From NCBI RefSeq assembly GCF_016623585.1, contig NZ_JAEHFY010000006.1:1-64000 (forward strand): a DNA stretch of 64,000 nt. The letters are read 5' to 3'. Positions 17,121 through 26,499 of the stretch are shown piece by piece. A program made the translations under genes and the position numbers. Source of the DNA: Pedobacter segetis (GTDB taxonomy: Bacteria > Bacteroidota > Bacteroidia > Sphingobacteriales > Sphingobacteriaceae). Each line of letters begins with the position of its first letter. Position 1 is the first letter of the stretch. The notes below the pieces were generated by a model, which saw only the letters and a list, made by a program, of their open reading frames with translations, had not been told where the DNA came from and did not search any database.

Positions 17121-19037
17121 ATGATTTCAATAAACGATTTAACTTTTTTAATTGGCTCTAGGGCTTTATACGATGAGGCCAATTGGCACATCAAACCGGG
17201 TGAGAAAATTGGATTAATTGGCGCTAATGGTACCGGAAAATCTACGCTCCTAAAAATTATCGTGGGCGAGTACCAACCATCAAGCGGTTCGGTTTCTATG
17301 GCAAAAGACCTAAAAATAGGTTATTTAAACCAAGATTTACTTTCTTACGATTCTCATCATAGTATTCTTCACGTAGCCATGGAAGCTTTTGAGCGCCAAA
17401 ACCAATTACATGATGAAATTGAGGTTTTACTAAAAAAAATAGAGACCGATTACTCTGAAGAAATTTTAAACAAACTAAGCGATAAGCAGTTAGAGTTTGA
17501 AGCTTTAGATGGTTATAGCATAGAATACAGGGCCAACGAAATCTTAGCCGGCCTAGGTTTTTCGAGCGAAGACCAACACCGCCCTTTAAATACCTTTTCT
17601 GGAGGTTGGCGAATGCGAGTGATGTTAGCGAAAATACTTTTGCAAACACCAGATATCTTATTGCTGGATGAGCCCACCAACCACATGGATTTACCTTCCA
17701 TTAAATGGTTAGAAACTTACCTTAACGGTTTTGACGGCGCAATTGTTATCGTTTCTCACGATAGGTATTTTTTGGATAGGATAGTGAACAGAATCGTAGA
17801 ATCTCGCAAAGGAAAGCTTACCATCTACTCTGGTAATTACACTTACTATTTAGAAGAGAAAGCTTTAAGGGGCGAAATACAAAAAGGAGAATTTAAGAAC
17901 CAACAGGCTAAAATTAAACAAGAAGAACGTTTAATTGAGCGTTTTAGGGCAAAGGCCTCTAAGGCAAAAATGGCGCAATCTAGGATGAAAGCCTTAGACA
18001 AAATGGAGCGTGTAGAAGACGTTGATGATGAAAACCCTACCGTGAACTTTAGGTTTAAATTTTCTAAACCTTCTGGCAGACACGTAATCAGAATTGAGAA
18101 TGCTTATAAAAGCTACCCTACTATTGATATTTTAAACAATGCCGATGGTGTTATTGAAAAGGGCGATAAAATAGCTTTAATTGGTGCAAATGGTAAAGGA
18201 AAGTCAACCCTATTAAGGATTATAGCCGGTACAGAAACCTTTAAAGGCAAATGCGAAACAGGTCACAACGTAACCACAACCTTTTTTGCACAGCACCAAT
18301 TAGAGAGCTTGCATTTAGATAACTCTATTTTAGAAGAGCTGCAATCTTTTGCACCAAAACATAGCGATACAGAATTGCGTTCTATTTTAGGGTGTTTCTT
18401 ATTTACCGGCGACGATGTGTTTAAAAAAATAAGGGTGCTTTCTGGAGGAGAGAAATCTAGGGTTGCATTGGCAAAATCCTTAACAACAGATTCTAATTTC
18501 TTGATCTTAGATGAGCCAACCAATCACTTGGATATTCAATCTGTAAATATATTGATCCAAGCACTAACGCAATATGAAGGTACTTTTATAGCTGTTTCTC
18601 ACGATAGGTATTTTTTGGATAATGTGGCCAATAAAATTTGGTTTATAGAAGGACAAGATATACAAGAATACCCGGGTACTTACCAAGAATATGAAGAGTG
18701 GCAGGCAAGAAGAGAAAAAACAGGTGATCAAGGCGGCATAAAACCTGCAAAAGCAGAAAAACCTAAAAAAGAAGAGATAAAACCATCAGAAATAGAGGAA
18801 AAGAAAAAACAACTGAATAAATTAAATAAGCAGTTACAGACGCTAGAAGAAGAAATTGCCGTTAAAGAAAAAACCGTTAAAGATTTAGAGGGAGAAATTG
18901 CAAAGGAAGAAATATACAGTAACCCTAAAAAATTAACAGAAACCAACGAAAGTTATGCAAAGGCGAAAGAAATTTTGGGAGCAGCACAGTTACATTGGGA
19001 ACAACTAGCCGAAGAGATTATGGTTTTGGAAGGTTAG
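17121..19037 (+). CDS. ABC-F family ATPase (ribosome-associated)
   Basis: A 638-residue protein with two ATP-binding cassettes and no membrane domain. First Walker A GANGTGKST (34-42), signature FSGGWRMRVMLAKILL, Walker B LLLDEPTNHMDL; second Walker A GANGKGKST, signature LSGGEKSRVALAKSL, Walker B LILDEPTNHLDI. The inter-domain linker (about 240-310) is charged and helical as in ABC-F proteins that reach the P-site tRNA. A long lysine/glutamate-rich coiled coil (about 555-638) ends the protein, as in Uup/YdiF-like members. It likely helps stalled ribosomes; which subfamily cannot be fixed here. Confidence 0.93.
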   Translation: MISINDLTFLIGSRALYDEANWHIKPGEKIGLIGANGTGKSTLLKIIVGEYQPSSGSVSMAKDLKIGYLNQDLLSYDSHHSILHVAMEAFERQNQLHDEIEVLLKKIETDYSEEILNKLSDKQLEFEALDGYSIEYRANEILAGLGFSSEDQHRPLNTFSGGWRMRVMLAKILLQTPDILLLDEPTNHMDLPSIKWLETYLNGFDGAIVIVSHDRYFLDRIVNRIVESRKGKLTIYSGNYTYYLEEKALRGEIQKGEFKNQQAKIKQEERLIERFRAKASKAKMAQSRMKALDKMERVEDVDDENPTVNFRFKFSKPSGRHVIRIENAYKSYPTIDILNNADGVIEKGDKIALIGANGKGKSTLLRIIAGTETFKGKCETGHNVTTTFFAQHQLESLHLDNSILEELQSFAPKHSDTELRSILGCFLFTGDDVFKKIRVLSGGEKSRVALAKSLTTDSNFLILDEPTNHLDIQSVNILIQALTQYEGTFIAVSHDRYFLDNVANKIWFIEGQDIQEYPGTYQEYEEWQARREKTGDQGGIKPAKAEKPKKEEIKPSEIEEKKKQLNKLNKQLQTLEEEIAVKEKTVKDLEGEIAKEEIYSNPKKLTETNESYAKAKEILGAAQLHWEQLAEEIMVLEG

Positions 19038-19165
19038 TCCATTAGTTTAAATTAGGTAATAGTATTTGCAACACGTTTTAATAGTTCATCAATTGAAATA
19101 GTTTATCGGTATTTACGAAGTGATTTTTTAACAAGGTTATTAATTTGTTCTTAAGAAAAAATTAG

Positions 19166-20590
19166 ATGGTAAAGAAAAAAGATTTTTTACAATTAAATAC
19201 TGATGGCAGTAATAAATCTGCCATTAGATCACTTTTTAATTTCAACTTTTTAATTTCAACTTATTACTTTCAGCTTTTAGCCTTTTTAACACTCAATTTT
19301 TTACTTTCAACTTCTTGTGCTGCACAAAAAAGACAAAAAAGAGAAAGGGTTCCAAAGATAGAAGTTCCTTCTGTACAAGCTATTTTTGAAAACATTACCT
19401 ACATCCCCGAAATTAAGAGCGTAGAGTTTTATAATGATAAAAAAGACCAATCTTTCCCAATTTTAAATCTTGGCTCTTCAGAAAGATTGATCTTTAAATT
19501 TGATGATCTACGCGGCGGTAGCAGAAACCTGTATTATAGCATTACCCATTGCGATGCAAATTGGAAACCTTCTGCTATCTCTAGCTTAGATTATGCACAG
19601 AGCTTTAGTGAAGATAGGATTAACGATTATAAATTCTCTTTCAATACTTTCCAAAAGTACACCCATTACGAAATTGTATTACCAAATTTAAACGTAATCC
19701 CTAAACTATCGGGCAATTATCTTTTAAAGGTTTATGAAGATGGCGATCAAACCAAATTGTTAATTACTAGGCGTTTTTATATTTTAGCTCAAAAGGTATC
19801 GTTACAGGCAGAAATTGTGCCTTCAAATAAGGTTTCTGATAGGGATAAAAATCAAAAAATAAACTTCAGTATTTTTCATCCCGCTTTAAATATCCAAAAC
19901 CCTTATCAAGAAATTACGGCGGTAGTGCTGCAAAATGGCCGTAATGATGTTTCACAAAGTACACAACGCCCATTGTTTATTAGAAACAATCAACTGGTAT
20001 ATACAGATAACGGTACATTTGATTTTGCCGCGGGTAACGAGTTTAGGAGGTTTGATACCCGAAGTTTCAGGTTTAAATCCGAAGGCGTTTATGAAAATAT
20101 AAAGGACTCTATTTACCGTGTAAATTTATTTGCAGATGTAAGCAAAAATATCCTAAATTATTCATTTCAATATGATGAAAACGGCGATTTTTTTGTTTTA
20201 AACCAAGATGGCAGTACACCAGATTATGATGCCGATTACGGGAACATCAGCTTTGCCCTTAAGGCCCCGGCCCCAGATGCTAACGGTTTTGCATATATAG
20301 TGGGTAAATTTAACGGTTACCAAAAGAATGCACAAAACCGGATGATTTATGATCCTGCTCAAAAATTATTTACGCTCACTATGCCCATAAAACAAGGAGT
20401 GGTAGATTACCATTATATCTGGGCCGATGAAAATGGGAAAACGATTGATGAAAATGCCTTTGATGGTACTTTTTACCAAACAGAAAATAATTATCAGATT
20501 TTGATTTATTACCGTCCGCCGGGCGGAAGGTTTGATGAACTGATCGCTTTTACAGAATTGAATACTGCAAAATATCCCAGGAATTTCTAA
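19166..20590 (+). CDS. exported DUF5103-like protein with a repeat-derived signal region
   Basis: A 474-residue protein. The body (from about 70) matches the DUF5103 type common in Bacteroidota: [54 protein letters not shown], and a C-terminal immunoglobulin-like end with [10 protein letters not shown]. Function is unknown. The export region is odd: 27 residues precede a long hydrophobic stretch (about 22-50) ending in LLSTSCAAQ, and that stretch is encoded by a 14-bp tandem repeat (19232-19273). No other start codon fits, so the signal peptide may have been formed from the repeat. Flanking gaps hold related AAGTTGAAAA repeats. Confidence 0.75.
   Translation: MVKKKDFLQLNTDGSNKSAIRSLFNFNFLISTYYFQLLAFLTLNFLLSTSCAAQKRQKRERVPKIEVPSVQAIFENITYIPEIKSVEFYNDKKDQSFPILNLGSSERLIFKFDDLRGGSRNLYYSITHCDANWKPSAISSLDYAQSFSEDRINDYKFSFNTFQKYTHYEIVLPNLNVIPKLSGNYLLKVYEDGDQTKLLITRRFYILAQKVSLQAEIVPSNKVSDRDKNQKINFSIFHPALNIQNPYQEITAVVLQNGRNDVSQSTQRPLFIRNNQLVYTDNGTFDFAAGNEFRRFDTRSFRFKSEGVYENIKDSIYRVNLFADVSKNILNYSFQYDENGDFFVLNQDGSTPDYDADYGNISFALKAPAPDANGFAYIVGKFNGYQKNAQNRMIYDPAQKLFTLTMPIKQGVVDYHYIWADENGKTIDENAFDGTFYQTENNYQILIYYRPPGGRFDELIAFTELNTAKYPRNF
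19232..19273. repeat. 14-bp tandem repeat inside the signal-peptide region
   Basis: CTTTTTAATTTCAA at 19232-19245 and 19246-19259 are identical; CTTATTACTTTCAG (19260-19273) is a diverged third unit. Related text (TTTTTTACTTTCAAC) recurs near 19297-19311. The 14-base period shifts the reading frame from unit to unit, yet every frame used encodes hydrophobic residues. Confidence 0.75.
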
Positions 20591-20598
20591 AGGAGTCA

Positions 20599-20652
20599 GA
20601 AGTTGAAAAAAATCAGTAGTCGGTAACCAATTGTAATTAAGAAGTTGAAAAG
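20599..20652. repeat. AAGTTGAAAA mini-repeats in the gap after the DUF5103-like gene
   Basis: GAAGTTGAAAA occurs at 20599-20609 and 20641-20651, and AAGTTGGAAG again at 20681-20690. They are reverse-complement relatives of the TTTCAACTT units inside the upstream gene. The rest of 20591-20800 holds no other recognisable feature. Confidence 0.45.
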
Positions 20653-20800
20653 TTATAAAGTTTGTAGTTTGGTTGGCAACAAGTTGGAAGTCTAAAATTT
20701 AATTTTGTAATTGTTTGATAATAAAATACAACATACCAACTTAGAGTGCAGGCCTTGCACTATAGACTGCCAACTACTAATCACCAATAAAAGAAAAAAC

Positions 20801-21322
20801 ATGAAAGAAAAATTTCCACAAGCATCTTATATTACCATGAATGAATTGGTGCTACCAAATGATACCAATACATTAAATAATTTGATGGGTGGGCGGTTAT
20901 TGCATTGGATGGATATTGCAGCGGCTATTTCTGCACAAAAACATTGCAATAACATTGTGGTAACCGCTTCGGTTGATAATGTTTCTTTTCAGCACCCCAT
21001 AAAATTGGGAGATGTTGTAACCATCCACGCTAAGGTTACAAGAGCTTTTAATACTTCTGTTGAAGTAAGATTAGATGTTTGGGCAGAAAACATCCCATCT
21101 GGGCATAGGGTAAAATCAAACGAAGCTTATTATACTTTTGTTGCCGTTGGCGAAGGTTCTAAAACCATTCCGGTTCCTGCTTTGATACCTCAAACAGATC
21201 AAGAAAAAGAACTATTTGATGGCGCATTAAGACGCAGGCAATTGCGTTTAATTTTGGGTGGGAAAATGAAACCAGACGATGCTACCGAGCTAAAGGCTTT
21301 ATTTACTGCCGCAAAACAATAG
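20801..21322 (+). CDS. acyl-CoA thioesterase (hotdog fold, YciA/BACH-like)
   Basis: A 173-residue hotdog protein that hydrolyses acyl-CoA thioesters. NTLNNLMGGRLLHWMDIAAAISAQKHC is the first hotdog helix with the catalytic asparagine/aspartate region, and VTASVDNVSFQHPIKLGDVVTIHAKV plus SNEAYYTFVAVGE complete the fold. I start at ATG 20801 because the reading frame upstream of it holds only repeat-like intergenic sequence. folC follows 58 bases later on the same strand. Confidence 0.9.
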   Translation: MKEKFPQASYITMNELVLPNDTNTLNNLMGGRLLHWMDIAAAISAQKHCNNIVVTASVDNVSFQHPIKLGDVVTIHAKVTRAFNTSVEVRLDVWAENIPSGHRVKSNEAYYTFVAVGEGSKTIPVPALIPQTDQEKELFDGALRRRQLRLILGGKMKPDDATELKALFTAAKQ

Positions 21323-21380
21323 ATCATTAACTCATTTATTAGCTTTCAGCCATAAGCTTTTTGCTTTAAGCACAAAAAAG

Positions 21381-22661
21381 ATGGATTATCAGCAAACCCT
21401 CTCTTACCTCTACGCCAAACTACCCATGTTTACCCGTGTTGGTATTTCGGCGTTTAAAAAAGATTTAGATAACACCCTTAAATTCTGTCATCATCTTCAT
21501 CATCCAGAAAAGAAATTTAAGTCGGTGCACATAGGTGGCACAAACGGGAAAGGCTCCACCTCACATATTTTAGCTGCCATTTTACAAAAAGCAGGCTATA
21601 AAACCGGTTTATATACTTCGCCACATCTAAAAGATTTTAGGGAACGTATAAAAATTAATGGCGAAATGATTTCTGAGCAAGAAGTTGTTGCCTTTGTAGA
21701 AGAAAACCAAACTTTTATAGATGAAGTTTCTCCTTCGTTTTTTGAAGCAACTGTTGCCCTGGCATTTCAGCATTTTGCAAAACATCAGGTTGATGTTGCC
21801 ATTATTGAAGTGGGTTTGGGCGGCAGGCTAGATTCTACAAACGTTATCAACCCAATAGTTTCTGTGATTACAAACATCGGTTTAGACCATGTTGATATTC
21901 TGGGCGATACTTTGCAAAAAATCGCTTTTGAAAAAGCCGGGATCATCAAAAAAAACGTTCCTGTTGTTATAGGAGAATATCAAGAAGAGGTTAAACAAGT
22001 TTTTGAAGATAAAGCCAAAGAACAGGATGCCCCCCTTATTTTCGCAACAAACCAATGGTGTTATGATGATAGCAAAATTGTTGATGGCAAAAGAGAGATC
22101 CAAATCCATGGAAAAGAAAAAAGCTATCAAATTGCTTTAGATTTAACCGGGACTTATCAAATAAAAAACATAAAAACCGTTTTAAGCACAATAAATCAGC
22201 TAAAGCAAAAAGGCTTTAAAATTGATGATGATGTTTTAATATCGGCTTTTAGCCAAGTAAAAAAACTCACTGGTTTAATGGGGCGTTGGCAAACATTATC
22301 AGAAGATCCATTGATTATTTGTGACACCGGGCATAATGAAGATGGGATTAAGGAAGTGCTGAATAACATCAATGAGACAAAATTTGATAGCTTGCATTTT
22401 GTGATCGGGATGGTAAAAGACAAAGACATTTCTAAAGTTTTGAGTTTGTTACCCGCTAACGCTACCTATTATTTTTGCGCACCAAAATTAGAAAGGGCAA
22501 AACCGGCAGATCAATTGAAAGAAGCAGCTGCAAAATATAATTTAAAAGGTTTGGCTTACGCCGATGTTGAAACGGCCATAAAAGCTGCCCAGCAGAACGC
22601 AAAAACAGATGATTTGATTTTTATTGGCGGAAGTACCTTTGTAGTTGCCGAAGCTTTGTAA
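21381..22661 (+). CDS. folC: folylpolyglutamate synthase / dihydrofolate synthase
   Basis: A 426-residue Mur-ligase family enzyme adding glutamate to dihydropteroate and folates. FKSVHIGGTNGKGSTSHILA is the P-loop, TSPHLKDFRERIKING the folate loop, and EVGLGGRLDSTNVI the second ATP motif; LICDTGHNEDGI marks the C-terminal domain. Length is normal. It probably forms a short operon with the acetyltransferase gene that starts 10 bases later. Confidence 0.95.
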   Translation: MDYQQTLSYLYAKLPMFTRVGISAFKKDLDNTLKFCHHLHHPEKKFKSVHIGGTNGKGSTSHILAAILQKAGYKTGLYTSPHLKDFRERIKINGEMISEQEVVAFVEENQTFIDEVSPSFFEATVALAFQHFAKHQVDVAIIEVGLGGRLDSTNVINPIVSVITNIGLDHVDILGDTLQKIAFEKAGIIKKNVPVVIGEYQEEVKQVFEDKAKEQDAPLIFATNQWCYDDSKIVDGKREIQIHGKEKSYQIALDLTGTYQIKNIKTVLSTINQLKQKGFKIDDDVLISAFSQVKKLTGLMGRWQTLSEDPLIICDTGHNEDGIKEVLNNINETKFDSLHFVIGMVKDKDISKVLSLLPANATYYFCAPKLERAKPADQLKEAAAKYNLKGLAYADVETAIKAAQQNAKTDDLIFIGGSTFVVAEAL

Positions 22662-22671
22662 ATTTGCTGCG

Positions 22672-23223
22672 ATGAAATCTGAAAAGGAAAAAATGCTAGC
22701 TGGTGAGCTTTATTTAGCCAATGACCCAGAATTATCCAAAGAAAGAAGAAATGCCAAACGTTTGCTTCGCCAATTAAACATCACAGAATATTTGGTTACC
22801 AAACCCGCAAAAAACATTTTAAAAGAATTGATACCAAACGCCGGTAAAAATCTTTACATAGAGCCTCCTTTCCATTGCGATTACGGTTATAATATACATT
22901 GTGGTAATAATGTGTATTTTAACGTGAACTGTGTGGTTTTAGATACCATACAGATCAATATTGGCTCTAACGTGTTTTTTGCGCCGGGAGTGCAAATTTA
23001 TGCAGCATCACATCCAGAAGATAAAGAAATCAGAAAAACGCTAGAATTTTCTAAACCCGTTACCATTGGAGATGATTGTTGGATTGGGGGTAATGCCATT
23101 ATTTTACCGGGAGTAAAAATCGGCGATAATTGTATTATTGGAGCAGGAAGCGTGGTTACTAAAGATATTCCGGATAACAGCATGGCAGTTGGAAACCCTG
23201 CTAAAGTGATCAAAGGTTTATAG
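22672..23223 (+). CDS. sugar O-acetyltransferase (Maa/NodL-like, left-handed beta-helix)
   Basis: A 183-residue hexapeptide-repeat acetyltransferase. MKSEKEKMLAGELYLANDPELSKER is the Mac N-terminal domain of maltose/galactoside acetyltransferases. The beta-helix has the core PFHCDYGYNIHCGNNVYFNVNCVVLD, the catalytic histidine in AASHPED, and IGDDCWIGGNAIILPGVKIGDNCIIGAGSVV. It transfers acetyl from acetyl-CoA to a sugar; the acceptor is unknown. I chose ATG 22672, 10 bases after folC, over an earlier frame start inside folC. Confidence 0.9.
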   Translation: MKSEKEKMLAGELYLANDPELSKERRNAKRLLRQLNITEYLVTKPAKNILKELIPNAGKNLYIEPPFHCDYGYNIHCGNNVYFNVNCVVLDTIQINIGSNVFFAPGVQIYAASHPEDKEIRKTLEFSKPVTIGDDCWIGGNAIILPGVKIGDNCIIGAGSVVTKDIPDNSMAVGNPAKVIKGL

Positions 23224-23279
23224 TTCATTAGCCATTAGTATAGGGAGTTCATTAACAAACTCTGCAAATACCAATCCCC

Positions 23280-23441
23280 AATGAACTTTTCTAAAAAACC
23301 CAGAAAATATTAATGGCTAATGAACCAATACTCAATGAACTTTTCTAAAAAACATTGCAAATACTAATGACTAATGAACCAATCCCTAATGAACTTTTCT
23401 AAAAAACCCAGAAAATACTAATGACTAATGAAACAACACCT
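23280..23441. repeat. three 54-bp tandem repeats between the acetyltransferase and MscS genes
   Basis: Units start at 23280, 23334 and 23388, each beginning AATGAACTTTTCTAAAAAAC and containing TAATGxCTAATGAACC-type text. Units one and three share CCCAGAAAATA where unit two has ATTGCAAATA. The preceding bases (23221-23279) carry a diverged fourth copy. The array fills most of the 252-base gap. Confidence 0.88.
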
Positions 23442-23455
23442 AACAAACTATTAAA

Positions 23456-23463
23456 TAAATTTG
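23456..23463 (+). promoter_or_regulatory. predicted -7 element of the MscS-family gene
   Basis: TAAATTTG matches TAnnTTTG and ends 12 bases before the ATG at 23476. No TTTG lies at the -33 spacing, so the call is weak. Confidence 0.35.
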
Positions 23464-23475
23464 TAGTTTTATCCA

Positions 23476-25131
23476 ATGAGAATTTTTCTGTTTTTCTTCT
23501 TAATTATCAATGCTTTAAATCTTAAGGCTCAGGATAAAATCTCTGTACCAGATTCTTTGGATAGAGACAGCATAAGTTATGCAGGTTTTCCGGTTACGGT
23601 TTATGATAAAAATCTGTTTTATATCAAAAACAGTATCGGGCCTTTATCTGCAAAAGAAAGGGCAAGGTTAGCAACTGAAAAAATAGTAGAACTAGAGAAA
23701 GATTTAGCCACCAAAACAGACTCTATCATACTTGATACAACAGGTGGAAACGCCAACATCATCTATAAAAACATCATTTTAGTTGCCATCACCCAAGCTG
23801 ATGCAAAAGCTAACCAATCTACGGTAAATCAATTGGCTACAAACTATCAAAAGGCCATTGTTGACATTATCAATAAATATCGTAACGAAAATAACATTGT
23901 TGAGATTGCCAAACGTGTTGGTTTTGGCCTGTTGATCATCCTTTTATTGGTATTGATCATTTTTTATCTCAACAGGTACATCAATAGGTTTAAAGAATGG
24001 TTAAGCTATAAATTAAATAATAAGATTGATGGCATAAAGATCAGAAATTACGAGCTGCTATCGCAAGATAGCCAGATGATCTTTATACGAAGGGCGATAA
24101 ACGTAGGTAAATATTTTATCATTATCCTAACCATATACCTAACCCTACCCATCATCTTTCAACTTTTCCCATGGACAAAAACTTGGAGCGATGCGCTCAT
24201 CAACTTTATATTGATCCCACTTAAAAGCATTGTTTCATCAATTATAGATTTTATACCAAACTTGATAAGCATCATCATCATTGTGATGTTTTTTAGGTAC
24301 ATAGTTAAAGGCTTGGGATATTTAGCAGGCGAGGTTGCCGCCGGAAAATTAAAGCTGAACGGTTTTTATCCAGATTGGGCACAACCTACATTCAAGATTA
24401 TAAAGTTTGTGCTTTATGCCTTTATGGTGGTGGTAATTTGGCCAAAAATACCAGGTTCAGATTCTGATATTTTCAAAGGCGTATCTGTATTTTTAGGCTT
24501 ATTGGTTTCCTTTGGTTCTTCATCTGCAATAGGTAACATGGTTGCAGGTTTGGTAATTACCTATATGCGCCCTTTTGTATTAAAAGATCGTGTTAAAATT
24601 GGCGATGTTACAGGAGATGTGGTAGAAAAATCTTTATTGGTTACAAGATTAAGAACCATCAAAAATGAAATTGTAACCATTCCTAATTCTGCGATATTGA
24701 GCGGTAACACCATCAATTACACGGTAATGGCGAAAAAGGAAGGCTCTATTTTACATACCACCATAACAATTGGATATGATGAACCTTGGCGCAAAATACA
24801 TGATTTATTGATCAGCGCAGCCTTGGCATCTGAAGGTATAGATACCAAAAGAAAGCCTTTTGTTTTACAAACCAGTTTAGAAGATTGGTACGTGGCTTAT
24901 CAAATAAATGCCTACACCAAACAACCAGAAAGATCTGCCTTGATCTATTCTAATTTACACGCTAATATTCAAGATAAGTTTAACGAAGCTGGTGTTGAGA
25001 TTATGAGTTCCCATTATCAAACGCTTAGGGATGGGAATAAAACAACTATACCTTCAGATTATCTGCCGGATGATTATGAGGTACCCAGCTTTGTGATAGA
25101 AAAAGACGATAAGAAAGAAGATAAGATATAG
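23476..25131 (+). CDS. MscS-family mechanosensitive ion channel with signal peptide
   Basis: A 551-residue channel. A signal peptide (1-18, ending LNLKAQ) precedes a periplasmic domain (about 19-150), then membrane helices at about 155-175, 210-232, 255-280, 312-328 and the pore helix region about 335-370. VFLGLLVSFGSSSAIGNMVAGLVITYMRPFVLKDRVKIGDVTGDV is the MscS pore and upper cytoplasmic beta domain signature, and ITIPNSAIL-like text (VTIPNSAILSGNTINYT) follows. It should open under membrane tension to release solutes on osmotic down-shock. Three 54-bp repeats sit upstream. Confidence 0.92.
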   Translation: MRIFLFFFLIINALNLKAQDKISVPDSLDRDSISYAGFPVTVYDKNLFYIKNSIGPLSAKERARLATEKIVELEKDLATKTDSIILDTTGGNANIIYKNIILVAITQADAKANQSTVNQLATNYQKAIVDIINKYRNENNIVEIAKRVGFGLLIILLLVLIIFYLNRYINRFKEWLSYKLNNKIDGIKIRNYELLSQDSQMIFIRRAINVGKYFIIILTIYLTLPIIFQLFPWTKTWSDALINFILIPLKSIVSSIIDFIPNLISIIIIVMFFRYIVKGLGYLAGEVAAGKLKLNGFYPDWAQPTFKIIKFVLYAFMVVVIWPKIPGSDSDIFKGVSVFLGLLVSFGSSSAIGNMVAGLVITYMRPFVLKDRVKIGDVTGDVVEKSLLVTRLRTIKNEIVTIPNSAILSGNTINYTVMAKKEGSILHTTITIGYDEPWRKIHDLLISAALASEGIDTKRKPFVLQTSLEDWYVAYQINAYTKQPERSALIYSNLHANIQDKFNEAGVEIMSSHYQTLRDGNKTTIPSDYLPDDYEVPSFVIEKDDKKEDKI

Positions 25132-25203
25132 GCGTTTGAAGCTAAATACTTGCTCTAACTACCATTAAATTGTTTTGTTTTAAAATATAGTTAGACAGTC
25201 TTT

Positions 25204-25749
25204 ATGATAAGTCAAAAAGATTTTAAATCTATTTATGATGAATACAATAAATTGGTTTTTAACCTTGCCCTCTCCTATTGCCAAAACAAAGACGATGCAC
25301 AAGACATTTCTCAAGAGGTATTTGTAAAACTTTATCAGAAATATCAACAGTTTAATCCCGAGTTATCTTCTCTTAAAACTTGGGTTTATAGGTTAACCAT
25401 CAATCAAAGCCTAGATTTTCTCAAATCAAAAAAAACAGCTAAAAGATTTGGCTTCCTGGTCAGCATTTTTAAAAACGAATCACGAGAAGAAGAAATTCAG
25501 ATTAGCGATTTCCAACATCCGGGCATAATATTAGAAAACAAGGAAGAACTACAGATCCTATTTTCTCATATCAATAGTTTGCCGCCCAATCAAAAAACTG
25601 CCATTATCCTTAATAAAGCAGAAAATCGCTCACAAAAAGAAGTTGCGGAAATTATGCAGACGAGCATTAAAGCCGTAGAATCATTAATTACAAGGGCAAA
25701 AAAAAATATGCAAAAAAAATATCCAAACAGCGAAGGATTTAAAAATTAA
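25204..25749 (+). CDS. ECF-type RNA polymerase sigma factor
   Basis: A 181-residue sigma-70 family protein of the ECF group. Region 2 (about 5-75) has YNKLVFNLALSYCQNKDDAQDISQEVFVKLYQKYQQF and LKTWVYRLTINQSLDFLKSKK; region 4 (about 115-172) has LPPNQKTAIILNKAENRSQKEVAEIMQTSIKAVESLITRAKKNMQ. It directs RNA polymerase to a small set of promoters. The next genes, a small membrane protein and a Spy/CpxP-like protein, start 16 bases after it and look like its operon, and may take the place of an anti-sigma factor and stress sensor. Confidence 0.92.
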   Translation: MISQKDFKSIYDEYNKLVFNLALSYCQNKDDAQDISQEVFVKLYQKYQQFNPELSSLKTWVYRLTINQSLDFLKSKKTAKRFGFLVSIFKNESREEEIQISDFQHPGIILENKEELQILFSHINSLPPNQKTAIILNKAENRSQKEVAEIMQTSIKAVESLITRAKKNMQKKYPNSEGFKN

Positions 25750-25765
25750 CATCGTATAAACCATC

Positions 25766-26044
25766 ATGAACATAGAAGAAAGGTTAAATAAGTTGAGTAA
25801 TATCAACAAGGTGGACTCGCCACCTTTTATGTTTACCAGAATACAACAAAAAATTAACGAGGTTTTGCCTCAAGAAGCACCTTTATATTTTAAATGGAGT
25901 TTTGTGTTAACTGCGGTTATCATTTTAGCATTAAATATAGTGGCAATCAAAAATCAAAAAGCTAATGGTAACTCCAGCTTAGAGAAAGTTGCTACAGAAA
26001 TGCAATTGAAAAACAATAATGATTTTTACAATGAGCAAAATTAA
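25766..26044 (+). CDS. small single-pass membrane protein, possible anti-sigma partner
   Basis: A 92-residue protein with a cytoplasmic N-terminal part (MNIEERLNKLSNINKVDSPPFMFTRIQQKI), one membrane helix (about 45-62, WSFVLTAVIILALNIVAI) and a short periplasmic tail. No database domain is recognised. Its place directly after an ECF sigma gene and its topology suit an anti-sigma-like or sensing role, but the usual zinc-binding motif of anti-sigma factors is missing. Its end overlaps the next gene by 14 bases. Confidence 0.65.
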   Translation: MNIEERLNKLSNINKVDSPPFMFTRIQQKINEVLPQEAPLYFKWSFVLTAVIILALNIVAIKNQKANGNSSLEKVATEMQLKNNNDFYNEQN

Positions 26045-26492
26045 ATTATTGACCATAGCAGTCATCGGTCTTTTGATACTCAATTTTTTGATCATAGGTT
26101 TTTTATTTACCCATAAACCTCCGCACCCTCCAAAAAAAGGTAGCGAAGGCGAAGGCCCTAAAAATATCATCATCCAAAAATTAAACTTTGATCAACAACA
26201 AATAGCAGATTATCAAAAACTAATAGATGATCATCAAACTAAGTTGAAGAATTTAAAAGATCAAATCAAAGAAACAAAACAACTGCTTTATCAACAATTA
26301 AATACCGATGATCCTACAATAAGCCACCAACTAGAAGGCAAACTCGGAGCATTACAGACAGAAATAGAACAAACTCATTATCAGCATTTTTTAGAGATAA
26401 AAAAACTTTGTAAATCCGATCAATTAAAAAATTATCAAGAATTAACAGAAGAATTGGCTCAGCTTTTTAACCAAAATCAACCTCCTAAATAA
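26031..26492 (+). CDS. Spy/CpxP-like periplasmic protein with N-terminal anchor
   Basis: A 153-residue protein. Residues about 6-27 are a membrane anchor or signal (LTIAVIGLLILNFLIIGFLF); the proline-rich HKPPHPPKKG linker leads to a helical domain (about 50-145) built of glutamine-, lysine- and leucine-rich helices: FDQQQIADYQKLIDDHQTKLKNLKDQIKETKQLL. This is the pattern of Spy/CpxP and metal-resistance proteins that bind unfolded chains or metals in the periplasm. The LTxxQ motif of CpxP is not found, so the call rests on layout. ATG 26031 is used; an in-frame ATG at 26019 would add four residues. Confidence 0.65.
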   Translation: MSKIKLLTIAVIGLLILNFLIIGFLFTHKPPHPPKKGSEGEGPKNIIIQKLNFDQQQIADYQKLIDDHQTKLKNLKDQIKETKQLLYQQLNTDDPTISHQLEGKLGALQTEIEQTHYQHFLEIKKLCKSDQLKNYQELTEELAQLFNQNQPPK

Positions 26493-26499
26493 AATTATC

